Assembly (NCBI RefSeq): GCF_014202945.1 | Contig: NZ_JACHHW010000011.1 | Span: forward strand, 1-64,000 | From: Zhongshania antarctica | GTDB taxonomy: Bacteria; Pseudomonadota; Gammaproteobacteria; Pseudomonadales; Spongiibacteraceae | Reading direction: 5' to 3' | DNA length: 64,000 nt | In this document: piece after piece, positions 7,790-15,389 of the stretch | Numbering within the stretch: the stretch's first letter is position 1 | Layout: each line of letters begins with the position of its first letter | The notes under the pieces: model-generated | What the model was told of the DNA's origin: nothing | Database searches by the model: none | Seen by the model: the letters and a program-made list of their open reading frames with translations, nothing else | Position numbers and translations under genes: made by a program

Positions 7790-8413
7790 CTATTGCGAAA
7801 TAATCAGTAGCTCGCCGCTGAGTTTTTTAGGGCTGCGTATTTCGCGGCTAATCAGCTCGGCGCCAAAAGCTTTTTGGCAACGCTTAGCCAGTTTGTGAAA
7901 GGGTGGACGACCGGGGTCGGCAATAATAATTTTGCCAACGCCGGCGTCGCGCGCCGCGCTAATGGCAGAAAATAAGGGCTTAACTAGGGCGTCCCAAAAG
8001 CAAATGTCGCCGCCTAGCATTAGACCGTGGCCGTGCAGGTCTTCGGTTTTTAGGTGTTCGTAGCGGGCGGTGCGGGTTTTGATTTTGACGTCGTTGAGTA
8101 AGGCGTGGGCCTCAAGATACGGAAACACGTGCTCGTCGGCGTCGATGGCGGTGACCTTGGCCTTGAAGTGCTGAGCGCAAGATATACCGAGAATACCCCA
8201 GCCACAGCCAATTTCGGTCATCTTGCTGCGCTTTTTAGGCGGGTTTTCGAGCAGGTAGTCCATGATGAGGAAGGAGGAGCCCCACACTTGATAGCCGTGT
8301 ATCTCTGGCCCGGGCAGGTTGCGCTGCATTTTGCGGATTAGCTTGTGGCGCTTTTTGAGAATTAGAACGTCGTTAACAATACTAATGTCTTTTAAAACCG
8401 GGTTATCGGCCAT
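7790..8413 (-). CDS. Class I SAM-dependent methyltransferase
   Basis: The 207-residue protein has the Rossmann methyltransferase motif I (MTEIGCGWGILGISCA, about residues 84-99), an acidic end of strand 2 (TAIDAD) and a downstream GGDICFWD motif, in the place where nicotinamide N-methyltransferase/ETFB-lysine methyltransferase-like proteins have their motif. The overall pattern (HGYQVWGSSFLIMDYLLENP upstream of motif I) resembles the PrmA/METTL20-like group, so the substrate may be a protein. That is inference. It ends 13 bp from the convergent end of ppk1 and sits downstream of the SixA-like gene in the same direction. Confidence 0.75.
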   Translation of the reverse strand: MADNPVLKDISIVNDVLILKKRHKLIRKMQRNLPGPEIHGYQVWGSSFLIMDYLLENPPKKRSKMTEIGCGWGILGISCAQHFKAKVTAIDADEHVFPYLEAHALLNDVKIKTRTARYEHLKTEDLHGHGLMLGGDICFWDALVKPLFSAISAARDAGVGKIIIADPGRPPFHKLAKRCQKAFGAELISREIRSPKKLSGELLIISQ

Positions 8414-8446
8414 TGCTGAGTCGCATCCTATGCTTGATTGGTCGAG

Positions 8447-8944
8447 TTAGCGGAATTGTTTTGGGCGAATAATCTCGATGAGTTTGGCGCTGTCGGCACG
8501 GAGTTGATCCCAGTACTCAATATTGATTTCCAGCTCCATAAAACTACAGGTGCCAACGTGACTGATTTTACCGTCGTATAAATAATTGGCGAGATCGGCG
8601 ATCGCGGGGTTATGACCAATAATCACGGCGTGGTTTTGCGCTTGCGGCAGTTCTTTTATCCACGCGAGCAATTTGGGTGCTTCGAAGGTGTATAGCGCTT
8701 CGTCGTGGGTGATGGTGGCGTCGTCAAATACGCTGGCGTCAGCTTGAAAACGTTTGAGGGTTTCCTGGGCGCGCTTTGCAGTACTGCAGTAAACGTATTT
8801 GAAGAGGTGCTCGCGACGCTGGATTTCACTGGCAATCAGTTGGCAGTCGCGCTTGCCGCGTTTGGTAATGGGTCGCTCAGCATCACTGAGCTGGTCGTCA
8901 TCCCAACCGGATTTGGCATGACGTAACAGATAAAGAGTTTTCAT
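8447..8944 (-). CDS. sixA: SixA-like histidine phosphatase
   Basis: The 165-residue protein belongs to the histidine (phosphoglycerate mutase-like) phosphatase family. The RHG motif is LYLLRHAKSGW at residues 4-14, followed by TKRGKRD and a second conserved histidine in AVIIGHNPAIADL. This small form is the SixA type, which removes phosphate from phosphohistidine in proteins such as phosphorelay or nitrogen-PTS components. It lies between smpB and the methyltransferase in the same direction with short gaps (23 and 33 bp), so co-transcription is likely. The exact partner cannot be told from the sequence. Confidence 0.85.
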   Translation of the reverse strand: MKTLYLLRHAKSGWDDDQLSDAERPITKRGKRDCQLIASEIQRREHLFKYVYCSTAKRAQETLKRFQADASVFDDATITHDEALYTFEAPKLLAWIKELPQAQNHAVIIGHNPAIADLANYLYDGKISHVGTCSFMELEINIEYWDQLRADSAKLIEIIRPKQFR

Positions 8945-8967
8945 TGGCGTTGGCTAGCTAGCTCGGG

Positions 8968-9447
8968 TCAGGTGTTATGGTCGCGCACAATGCGCATTTT
9001 TTGACGTTCCCAATCGCGGTTCTTTTCAGTTTCGCGCTTGTCGTGGTCTTGCTTACCCTTGGCCAAAGCAATCTCGGCTTTGATCATGTGCTTTTTCCAA
9101 TATAAGGCCGTGCATACGCAGGTATAGCCCTTTTGCTGGACAGCCTCTTCCAGTTTGCGCAGTTCTTTGCTGTGAAGCAAGAGCTTGCGGGTACGAATTG
9201 GGTCGGTGACGAAATGCGTAGACGCACTGGGCAGTGGCGTTATATTGCCGCCAAGCAGAAATGCCTCGCCATCTTTGAGGATTACGTAGGTATCGACGAT
9301 CTGAATCTTACCTTGTCGCAGGCTTTTAACTTCCCAACCCTGTAATACCAGGCCAGCTTCAAACTTGTCGGTAAGGGTGTAGTCGTGCCGCGACTTTTTG
9401 TTTAAGGCGATCGTACCGCTAGGGCTTTTGCTTTTGTTTTTACTCAT
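8968..9447 (-). CDS. smpB: SsrA-binding protein SmpB
   Basis: SmpB binds the tRNA-like part of tmRNA and places it in the A site of stalled ribosomes. The 159-residue sequence shows the conserved core [33 protein letters not shown], and the C-terminal basic tail [20 protein letters not shown] that enters the mRNA channel. The start at 9447 ([11 protein letters not shown]) gives the standard N-terminus. An in-frame ATG 30 bases upstream is not needed. Its RNA partner ssrA is 5 kb away on the same strand, with ppx and ppk1 in between. Confidence 0.96.
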   Translation of the reverse strand: MSKNKSKSPSGTIALNKKSRHDYTLTDKFEAGLVLQGWEVKSLRQGKIQIVDTYVILKDGEAFLLGGNITPLPSASTHFVTDPIRTRKLLLHSKELRKLEEAVQQKGYTCVCTALYWKKHMIKAEIALAKGKQDHDKRETEKNRDWERQKMRIVRDHNT

Positions 9448-9534
9448 GGTGGCGATTATAGAGGGAGTTGCTGGCAAAACCTATTGGGGTCAGGTAAAAA
9501 GACCGCTGCTTTGCAAAATTGATGTTGACGGCAT

Positions 9535-10905
9535 ATGGCCTTAAAGAAACGAAAAATACAGGGTATCTGGTCTAGCCGCTGGACATTTCTGGCTGCTGCT
9601 ACCGGTTTGGTGGTCAGTTTAGGCAATTTTTGGCGTACACCGCAAGAGTCAGGGCACAACGGTGGCGGGGCGTTTCTGATTATTTACTTGGCCTGCGTGC
9701 TGTTGGTGATGCTGCCGATAGCGGTGGCCGAGGTGCGTATTGCGGTGCGGGCGCGGGGTAACCCAATTCACGCTGTGGATCAGCTGGCGCATTATGCCAA
9801 GGCGAGCAAGCATTGGTCTTTGGTGACTCAAATTGCCAGCGTCACGGCGTTGTTGTTGGCGGCCAATGGCGCGGTGGTGTCGGCGTGGTTGTTGGTGTAT
9901 ATCGGCAAAATGGCCACCGGCGTGATGGATGGCGCTAGCTTAGATTTGGTGGCAGGGCAGTTTACCGATTTATTAGCTGCTCCTGACGTAATGCGTTTTT
10001 GGCAGCGATTGTTTGTGTTGCTGGCAATAGCGCTGTCGGCGATGAATGTGGTGCGGGGTATGGCTGGGCTCTTGCGGGTGTTGCTACCGGTATTGCTATT
10101 AGCGCTATTGAGTATTGTGTATTACAGCTATGCATTGGGTGATTTTGCGTCTGCGGTGAAATGGATGTTCACTCTGCGAATGGATGATTTAAGCTGGCGG
10201 GGCGGCTTTTTTGCTTTGCAGCATGCCTTTTATACCTTGAGTATTGGCACTGGGGCGCTGATGGCCTACGGCGCGTATTTTCCCTCTGGACGATCTATTA
10301 CTCGGCAGCTGTTTGCCTTGGTCATTATCGATGCCGGTGTATTGATTTTGGCAGGTTTGGCAATATTGGCCTTGGTATTTGATCAGCATATTGTGCCGGG
10401 AAGCGGCCCTGCGCTGCTCTTTATTAGCTTGCCGTTTAGTTTTGGTAATTTGGTGTTTGGCGATATAGCGGGCACCGCGTTTTTTCTGCTGCTGGGTATT
10501 TTGTCGCTGACGACGGTGGTGGCACTAATGGAGCCGACCGTGGCGTATTTGGTTGAGCGCTGGGCCTTTTGGCGACCTCTGGCAGCGCTGACTGCGGGTA
10601 GCTTGATTTTAATCTGCGGTGATTTAGCCATATCCTCCTTGGCGCCATTCAGTGAGCTGCGCTGGTTATCGCGCAGTTTCATGGAGTGGGTAGACATCGT
10701 GTCGGCCAATGTTTTGCTGCCGCTGGCGGCTTGGTGTTTTGTGCTGTTTGCCGCGTGGCGGGTACCTAAGCTTGTTTACGGTGTGCGAGAAGGCTGGTTT
10801 GAAGGGCTGTTTTTTTGGATTTGGCAGGCCCTGTTGCGGTATATTGCGCCCCCTGCAATATTGCTGGTGCTCGTGGTAGGGCTCTATTTGCGAGTGACTG
10901 CGTAA
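9535..10905 (+). CDS. SNF-family sodium-dependent transporter
   Basis: The 456-residue membrane protein belongs to the sodium:neurotransmitter symporter (LeuT-fold) family. TM1 carries the family signature in the form GLVVSLGNFWRTPQESGHNG with GGAFL following, and about 11 hydrophobic segments can be counted, as in short bacterial members. Unusually, the highly conserved RFPY after the tryptophan is RTPQ here, which is close to the sodium/substrate site of TM1. The substrate is probably an amino acid, but this cannot be stated from sequence. It is divergent from smpB and precedes ratA by 17 bp. Confidence 0.85.
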   Translation: MALKKRKIQGIWSSRWTFLAAATGLVVSLGNFWRTPQESGHNGGGAFLIIYLACVLLVMLPIAVAEVRIAVRARGNPIHAVDQLAHYAKASKHWSLVTQIASVTALLLAANGAVVSAWLLVYIGKMATGVMDGASLDLVAGQFTDLLAAPDVMRFWQRLFVLLAIALSAMNVVRGMAGLLRVLLPVLLLALLSIVYYSYALGDFASAVKWMFTLRMDDLSWRGGFFALQHAFYTLSIGTGALMAYGAYFPSGRSITRQLFALVIIDAGVLILAGLAILALVFDQHIVPGSGPALLFISLPFSFGNLVFGDIAGTAFFLLLGILSLTTVVALMEPTVAYLVERWAFWRPLAALTAGSLILICGDLAISSLAPFSELRWLSRSFMEWVDIVSANVLLPLAAWCFVLFAAWRVPKLVYGVREGWFEGLFFWIWQALLRYIAPPAILLVLVVGLYLRVTA

Positions 10906-10922
10906 CATTATTGGAAAGTAGA

Positions 10923-11357
10923 ATGACCGAAATTCGGCGCAGTGCGCTATTGCCTTATTCCTCAGGCATCATTTACCAGCTCATTAACGATGTTGAGGCC
11001 TACCCTCAGTATATGGATGGCTGTGTGGGTGCGGAAGTGCTCAGCCGTAGTGAAGACGTTATGGAAGCCCGTTTAGATTTGGCGAAAGCGGGTATAAAAT
11101 TGAGCTTCATTACACGTAATGAGTTAAAGCATAATCGCAGTGTTAGCTTGAAGTTAGTCGATGGTCCCTTTGATGACTTGCGCGGCGAGTGGACGCTTCT
11201 CGCCTTGGGTGACGAGGCTTGCAAGGTAAGTTTGCACTTGCATTTTGCCTTGGCAAACAGTTTGGTGGGCGCGGCAACCAAGCAATTATTTAATTCGGTG
11301 GCCAATAATTTGGTGGACGCCCTAGTGAAGCGAGCAAATGCACAGTATGGAAAATAA
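10923..11357 (+). CDS. ratA: RatA/COQ10-like START-domain protein
   Basis: The 144-residue protein has the START/polyketide-cyclase-like fold of the RatA (PasT)/COQ10 family: IRRSALLPYSSGIIYQLIND, YPQYMDGCVGAEVLSR and the C-terminal helix LFNSVANNLVDALVKRA. In E. coli RatA was described as an inhibitor of 70S ribosome association, and mitochondrial COQ10 binds ubiquinone. A role in quinone function is equally likely. It is followed by rnfH with overlap, the arrangement seen in many gammaproteobacteria, and opposite smpB in the broader neighbourhood. The start ATG at 10923 gives the usual family N-terminus. Confidence 0.92.
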   Translation: MTEIRRSALLPYSSGIIYQLINDVEAYPQYMDGCVGAEVLSRSEDVMEARLDLAKAGIKLSFITRNELKHNRSVSLKLVDGPFDDLRGEWTLLALGDEACKVSLHLHFALANSLVGAATKQLFNSVANNLVDALVKRANAQYGK

Positions 11358-11661
11358 TAAAACGATTCATGTCGAGGTGGCTTATGCGCTACCGGATAAG
11401 CAGCGCATTGTTGCCCTCGAATTGCCTGCGGGCAGCACGGTTAGGGCGGCGGCGATGCAGTCGGGGCTGGATAAGCAGTTTGTTGAGCTGGATTTGAGCA
11501 GTGTCGATTTGGGGGTGTTTGGTAAAAGTGTCAGCAAGCCCGAAGAGCAGCCGCTGAAAAATGGTGATCGGGTAGAAATTTACCGACCTTTAATTGTTGA
11601 TCCAAAAGAAGTGCGCAAGCAGCGGGCCGCCAAAGTGAAGGCCCGCAAGGCCGCTGAATAA
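11338..11661 (+). CDS. rnfH: RnfH family protein
   Basis: The 107-residue product is a ubiquitin-like beta-grasp protein of the RnfH family (IHVEVAYALPDKQRIVALEL, then GDRVEIYRPLIVDPKEVRKQ). Its biochemical role is not established. It is usually encoded next to ratA and was once thought to be the antitoxin. The start overlaps the end of ratA by 20 bases. A second ATG at 11347 (MENNK) would shorten it by three residues and is equally possible. The last codons form half of a perfect palindrome shared with the convergent bamE. Confidence 0.9.
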   Translation: MHSMENNKTIHVEVAYALPDKQRIVALELPAGSTVRAAAMQSGLDKQFVELDLSSVDLGVFGKSVSKPEEQPLKNGDRVEIYRPLIVDPKEVRKQRAAKVKARKAAE

Positions 11662-11670
11662 TTATTCAGC
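11653..11670. terminator. Palindrome at the convergent rnfH/bamE stops
   Basis: GCTGAATAATTATTCAGC is a perfect 18-base palindrome whose centre falls exactly between the TAA of rnfH (ending 11661) and the TAA of bamE (starting 11662). As RNA it can fold into a short hairpin from either strand, so it may act as a weak bidirectional terminator. Both proteins therefore end in Ala-Glu. Confidence 0.5.
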
Positions 11671-12075
11671 AACCGGTGCTGGCACAGTAGCGGGGTCTGT
11701 TGCGGTGCCGTCGCCGCTTGGCGCAGGCACTGTTTCTAAGGGCTTGACGTCGCTTGTTTTGACGTCAGTGGTGAATTTCACCAGGGTATCGCCGTCAAAG
11801 TAGGCCGTTAACTGGTGGCGTTCTTTGGGCTCGTCAGGCTTGTTTAGTGTGTAGATATAGTCCCAGCGGTTGGGGCTAAAGGTGTCGCGCACCATAGGTG
11901 TGCCCATAATGTATTCAACTTGGCTGCGACTCATGCCGACTTTAAGCTGATCGACCATTTCCGGCGTAATGATATTGCCCTGATCAATAGGCAGGCGGTA
12001 AACACCGGGGAATTCCAGAGTGCTACATGCCGCCAGTGATACAAGCAGGCATGCTGTGGCAAATCGTCTATACAT
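11662..12075 (-). CDS. bamE: Outer membrane assembly lipoprotein BamE
   Basis: BamE is a small lipoprotein of the BAM complex that inserts beta-barrel proteins in the outer membrane. The 137-residue precursor has a signal peptide with lipobox LAAC (Cys17), then the domain with VDQLKVGMSRSQVEYIMGTP and NRWDYIYTLNKPDE, both family hallmarks. A low-complexity Pro/Ala/Thr tail (about 110-137) extends the protein beyond the usual length. The start at 12075 (MYRRF) gives a normal signal peptide. An ATG five codons upstream is also open. It is divergent from fur, the arrangement common in Pseudomonas relatives. Confidence 0.94.
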   Translation of the reverse strand: MYRRFATACLLVSLAACSTLEFPGVYRLPIDQGNIITPEMVDQLKVGMSRSQVEYIMGTPMVRDTFSPNRWDYIYTLNKPDEPKERHQLTAYFDGDTLVKFTTDVKTSDVKPLETVPAPSGDGTATDPATVPAPVAE

Positions 12076-12151
12076 GCTAAAGGGTTCCAATCGCTTACAG
12101 AGGCGTGGGATAATAACGCAATCCCCACCGCAACGCTAAGGTCCAAGGCAC

Positions 12152-12568
12152 ATGTCTATAGAAAATAAAGAGCTCCGCAAAGCAGGGCTCAAAGTTACCT
12201 TGCCTCGTGTCAAAATTTTGCAGTTACTGGAACAGGCTGAGAGCGACAATCAGCATTTCAGTGCAGAAGACGTCTATCGCGCGCTGATGGAGTCTGGCGA
12301 GGATGTAGGTTTAGCAACGGTTTACCGTGTGCTTACCCAGTTTGAAGCTGCAGGCCTGGTGGTTAGGCACAATTTTGAAGCAGGCCACTCGGTTTTTGAG
12401 CTAGAAAAAGGCGATCATCACGATCATATCGTGTGCCTAGAAACGGGCGAGGTCATCGAATTTTGCGACGACCTTATTGAAACGCGTCAGCGTCAACTGG
12501 TGGCCGAGCGTGGCTATGAGCTGGTTGATCATAGCTTGGTTTTGTATGTGAAGCCGAAGAAAGGCTAG
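12152..12568 (+). CDS. fur: Ferric uptake regulator Fur
   Basis: Fur is the iron-responsive repressor. The 138-residue protein has the winged helix (KVTLPRVKILQLLEQAE, YRALMESGEDVGLATVYRVL) and the metal-binding dimerisation domain with HHDHIVCLETGEVIEF. The first structural cysteine is present but the second of the CxxC pair is replaced (CLETG), and the C-terminal cysteine pair of enteric Fur is missing. This is the Pseudomonas-type form without the structural zinc-cysteine site. It is divergent from bamE. No clear Fur box is visible in the 76-bp gap between them. Confidence 0.95.
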   Translation: MSIENKELRKAGLKVTLPRVKILQLLEQAESDNQHFSAEDVYRALMESGEDVGLATVYRVLTQFEAAGLVVRHNFEAGHSVFELEKGDHHDHIVCLETGEVIEFCDDLIETRQRQLVAERGYELVDHSLVLYVKPKKG

Positions 12569-12808
12569 TCGGACGTCGGGTGTCTGAGGTCTGACGCATA
12601 AAGCCAAAGGCTGCGCTTGACGAGGTTTTGGGTGCGGAATCCAATTTTCCGACATCCGACATCCGACATCCGACATCCGACATCCGACATCCGACATCCG
12701 ACATTGGCTAGTCTGACGAAAAGTCTAAAACCCTTAACCTCAAGCAGCTTTCGTCACGTTTGCCGGTGCGAGTATTTAGCATCCGACGTCAGACGCCCGA
12801 CATCCGAC
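12568..12808. repeat. Repeat element A: terminal inverted repeats of 29 bp
   Basis: The left end at 12568-12596 and the right end at 12780-12808 are inverted copies matching at 24 of 29 positions. The ends are built from GTCGGAYGTC-type heptads. Between them lie a core with AAGCCAAAGGCT and the tandem heptamer array at 12649-12704. The element fills the gap between the fur stop and the recN stop (convergent genes). No protein is encoded by it. The inner core (GACGC, A-rich, GCCAAAGG, GCG) resembles the inner core of element B. Confidence 0.75.
12649..12704. repeat. Eight perfect tandem CCGACAT heptamers
   Basis: Eight uninterrupted copies of the 7-bp unit CCGACAT run from 12649 to 12704. The unit read on the other strand (ATGTCGG) belongs to the same GAYGKSR series as the ends of this element. 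A perfect array of this length is a candidate for slippage and copy number variation. Because 7 is not a multiple of 3, any open frame through it repeats a seven-residue peptide, which explains spurious ORFs here. Confidence 0.95.
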
Positions 12809-12815
12809 GAACCAA

Positions 12816-14480
12816 CTAATGCCTTACCCCCAGCATTTCCCGCGCATGCGCTAGGGTATTCTCGGTAATCGCGATACCGCCTAGCATCCGCGCAATCTCG
12901 TCAATTTTCTGTTCGTCTTTGAGCGGCTCTAGCTCGGTGCGTAGGTGTTTTTTGTCGCCCACTTTTTGCACGCGAATATGATGGTCGCCTTGGCTGGCCA
13001 CTTGGGGTTGATGGGTGACGCAGAGTACTTGGCTGCGCTGGCCGAGTTCTTTTAACAGTTTGCCGACGATTTCGGCAGTGGCGCCGCCAATGCCCACGTC
13101 GACTTCATCAAAGACAATGGTGGGTATTGCGGCAACTTGGGCGGTTACCACCTGTATGGCGAGGCTGATCCGTGATAGCTCGCCGCCGGAGGCGATTTTG
13201 TTCAGTGGTCCTTTGGCGGCGGCGGGGTTGGTGCTAATCAGTATTTCAACTTCTTCGCGGCCGCAGTTGTGTGGCTCGTCGCTTAGGGTGTGCAGGGCAA
13301 AGTCGACTTCGCAATGTTTCATGCTCAGGGCGCGCAGCTGTTCTTCGACGCGTTTTTTCATGGTGGCAGCGGCTTTGCGGCGCTTGTCGCTCAGCTTGGC
13401 GGCTTTGTCATTGTAGGACTTTAGTGATTCTTGTTGCTCAGCGCGGAGCTGCTCGAGCTTTTCGTCGCTGGCGTTAAGGCCTTCGAGTTGCTCTGCTAGT
13501 GATGCGTGCAGGGCTGGGAGCTCGCTGGCTTGTAGGTGGTGTTTGCGTGCCGTTTGGTAAATGGCATCGAGACGGCCCTCGGTTTCGGCCAGGCGGTCGG
13601 GGTCGAGTTCGGTGCCGTCGATGACATTTTGCAGTTCCCGTGCGGCCTCTTCAATTTGAATGCGGGCGCTCTCCATCAGTTGGGCGGCATTTTCTTGAGC
13701 GGCGCAGCGGTGTTGGCTGCTATTTAGCGAAGACAGGGCTTGATGGAGTATGCCCATGGCATTGACTTCGCCCTCGCGGCATAGCTGCAAGCTGTGGTGG
13801 TTGGCGGCGAGGATTTGCTCGGCATTGGCCAGCTGCTTTTGCTGGTTTTCGAGCTCTTCTAGCTCATTGGGCTGAAGGTTGAGGCGGTTCAGTTCTTCTA
13901 GTTGATAGCTAAGTAGCTGTTCCTGGGCATTTTGCTCGGCGGCGTTACTTTCTAGCGTGGCGAGGGCTTTGCTGCTGCGTTGGTATTGGCTGCAGTGTTC
14001 GCCGACTTGCTGGGCTAGTGCTGTGGTGCCGGCAAAGGCATCGAGTAGTTCGCGCTGATAGGGTTTTTGCAGCAATGATTGGTGTGCGTGCTGGCTGTGA
14101 ATATCTATTAATAGGCTGCCAAATTCGCGCACATCTTGCAGGGTGACAGGTTGACCGTTGATGTAGGCGCGCGAGCGACCCTCGCTGGTAATCACGCGTC
14201 GCAGTAGGCATTCGTTGTCGCCATCGAAATCGCGGGCTTTTAGCCAGGCGCCGGCGGCGGGAATTTGGCTTATTTCAAATAGCGCGTGAATGTCGGTGCG
14301 GTCGGCGCCGGGGCGGACAATGCCCGCGTCGGCGCGGTCGCCAAGGGCGAGGCCCAGCGCGTCGAGCATAATGGATTTGCCTGCGCCAGTTTCGCCGGTG
14401 AGTACGGTCATGCCGGGGTGCAGTTCAATGTCTAGGCTTTCTGTTATGGCGTAATTGCTGATGTGAAGGTGGCTCAGCAT
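12816..14480 (-). CDS. recN: DNA repair protein RecN
   Basis: RecN is an SMC-like ATPase that acts at DNA double-strand breaks with RecA. The 554-residue protein has the N-terminal Walker A GETGAGKS at residues 29-36, a long coiled coil (about 155-365) and the C-terminal ABC signature (LNKIASGGELSRISLAIQV) and Walker B (PTIVFDEVDVGIGG). A LexA-type box at 14513-14528 lies 33 bp upstream of the start, as expected for one of the most strongly SOS-induced genes. The gene is divergent from grpE, so DNA damage and heat shock promoters lie back to back. Confidence 0.97.
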   Translation of the reverse strand: MLSHLHISNYAITESLDIELHPGMTVLTGETGAGKSIMLDALGLALGDRADAGIVRPGADRTDIHALFEISQIPAAGAWLKARDFDGDNECLLRRVITSEGRSRAYINGQPVTLQDVREFGSLLIDIHSQHAHQSLLQKPYQRELLDAFAGTTALAQQVGEHCSQYQRSSKALATLESNAAEQNAQEQLLSYQLEELNRLNLQPNELEELENQQKQLANAEQILAANHHSLQLCREGEVNAMGILHQALSSLNSSQHRCAAQENAAQLMESARIQIEEAARELQNVIDGTELDPDRLAETEGRLDAIYQTARKHHLQASELPALHASLAEQLEGLNASDEKLEQLRAEQQESLKSYNDKAAKLSDKRRKAAATMKKRVEEQLRALSMKHCEVDFALHTLSDEPHNCGREEVEILISTNPAAAKGPLNKIASGGELSRISLAIQVVTAQVAAIPTIVFDEVDVGIGGATAEIVGKLLKELGQRSQVLCVTHQPQVASQGDHHIRVQKVGDKKHLRTELEPLKDEQKIDEIARMLGGIAITENTLAHAREMLGVRH

Positions 14481-14512
14481 AATGTTCTCTCACGGTAGGT
14501 GTGGGAAATTGT

Positions 14513-14528
14513 CTGTATATTTATACAG
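14513..14528 (-). promoter_or_regulatory. LexA (SOS) box of recN
   Basis: CTGT-ATATTTAT-ACAG matches the LexA consensus CTGT-N8-ACAG with an AT-rich spacer of eight bases. It sits between recN and grpE, 33 bp from the recN start codon. Confidence 0.88.
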
Positions 14529-14588
14529 TAAAATACTGTGACTGGGCAAGCGCTGGTAAATAAGGTGCTGAAATTTTTTTACGCTTGC

Positions 14589-14616
14589 CTTGAAATAGTT
14601 TGCTACAGCCCCATAT
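14589..14616 (+). promoter_or_regulatory. Sigma32 heat shock promoter of grpE
   Basis: CTTGAA at 14589-14594 and CCCCATAT at 14609-14616 are separated by 14 bases. Both boxes match the RpoH consensus perfectly. The start codon of grpE is about 57 bp further on, so heat shock induction of grpE is well supported. Confidence 0.9.
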
Positions 14617-14672
14617 CCCAGTCAGCGCGGCCATGCTGCCGCAAGTGTATAGGCGTGTAGGAGATAGTTTAC

Positions 14673-15269
14673 GTGGCAGAAGATCAGGATAAATCAGCAT
14701 CGCAAGATGAGGATGCTCAAGTAGAAGCGATTGTTGGCGAGATTCAAGACGCGCTTGATGGTGCTGAGGCTGAGCAGGCGTCTGCGCCAGCGGAAGAAAA
14801 GAGCCTTGAGGTACAGCTAGATGAGGCTAAGCAGGCTGCCGCTGATGCTAAAGAGCAGGCGCTGCGCGCCGTCGCTGACGCTCAGAATATCCGCCGCCGC
14901 GCCGAGAAAGACGCAGAAAACGCCCGTAAGTTTGCTTTAGAGAAGTTTGCTGGGGATATGCTGGTGGTGGCCGATAACCTCGACCGCGCCTTAGCGTCAG
15001 CCGATAGGGATAATGAGTCCTTAAAGCCGATGATCGAAGGGGTGGAGTTGACGCATAAATCGATGCTCGATGCCTTGGCTCGCCACAATGTGGTGCAGCT
15101 CAATCCGGTGGGTGAGCCCTTTAACCCCGAGTTTCACCAGGCCATGGCGATGGTGCCAAATCCTGATGCCGAGCCAAATTCAGTGATGGATGTCATGCAG
15201 AAAGGCTTCACCTTGAATGGCCGCTTATTGCGTCCTGCCATGGTGGTGGTCGCTAAAGCGCCGGAATAA
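14673..15269 (+). CDS. grpE: Nucleotide exchange factor GrpE
   Basis: GrpE releases ADP from DnaK. The 198-residue protein has an acidic disordered N-terminus (about 1-50), a long helix ([20 protein letters not shown]) and the conserved core ([37 protein letters not shown]) ending in the beta domain with [20 protein letters not shown] sequence (here [18 protein letters not shown]). It begins at a GTG at 14673, preceded by GTAGGAGA as ribosome site. It lies 120 bp upstream of dnaK and has its own sigma32 promoter. Confidence 0.96.
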   Translation: MAEDQDKSASQDEDAQVEAIVGEIQDALDGAEAEQASAPAEEKSLEVQLDEAKQAAADAKEQALRAVADAQNIRRRAEKDAENARKFALEKFAGDMLVVADNLDRALASADRDNESLKPMIEGVELTHKSMLDALARHNVVQLNPVGEPFNPEFHQAMAMVPNPDAEPNSVMDVMQKGFTLNGRLLRPAMVVVAKAPE

Positions 15270-15303
15270 TTTTTTAAATTGTGTAAAAAATGGTCTATGT
15301 CCC

Positions 15304-15331
15304 CTTGAAATATGTGGATAAGGGCCAATAT
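15304..15331 (+). promoter_or_regulatory. Putative sigma32 promoter of dnaK
   Basis: CTTGAA at 15304-15309 is followed after 14 bases by GCCAATAT at 15324-15331, an imperfect match to CCCCATNT. The position about 58 bp before the dnaK start and the family context support it. Confidence 0.6.
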
Positions 15332-15389
15332 CTGACAACAAGACATAGTGTTCGCCAAAAGTGGCGACTAGGTAAATCGGAGATTTAAC

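Noticed and set aside
12649-12704. Tandem array that might be taken for a CRISPR
   Set aside because: The units are 7 bp and directly adjacent with no spacers, and no cas gene is in the window.
12437-12868. Open frames with repeating peptides such as MSDVGCR on both strands between fur and recN
   Set aside because: They are the translation of 7-bp repeats in shifting frames, overlap fur or recN and have no ribosome site.
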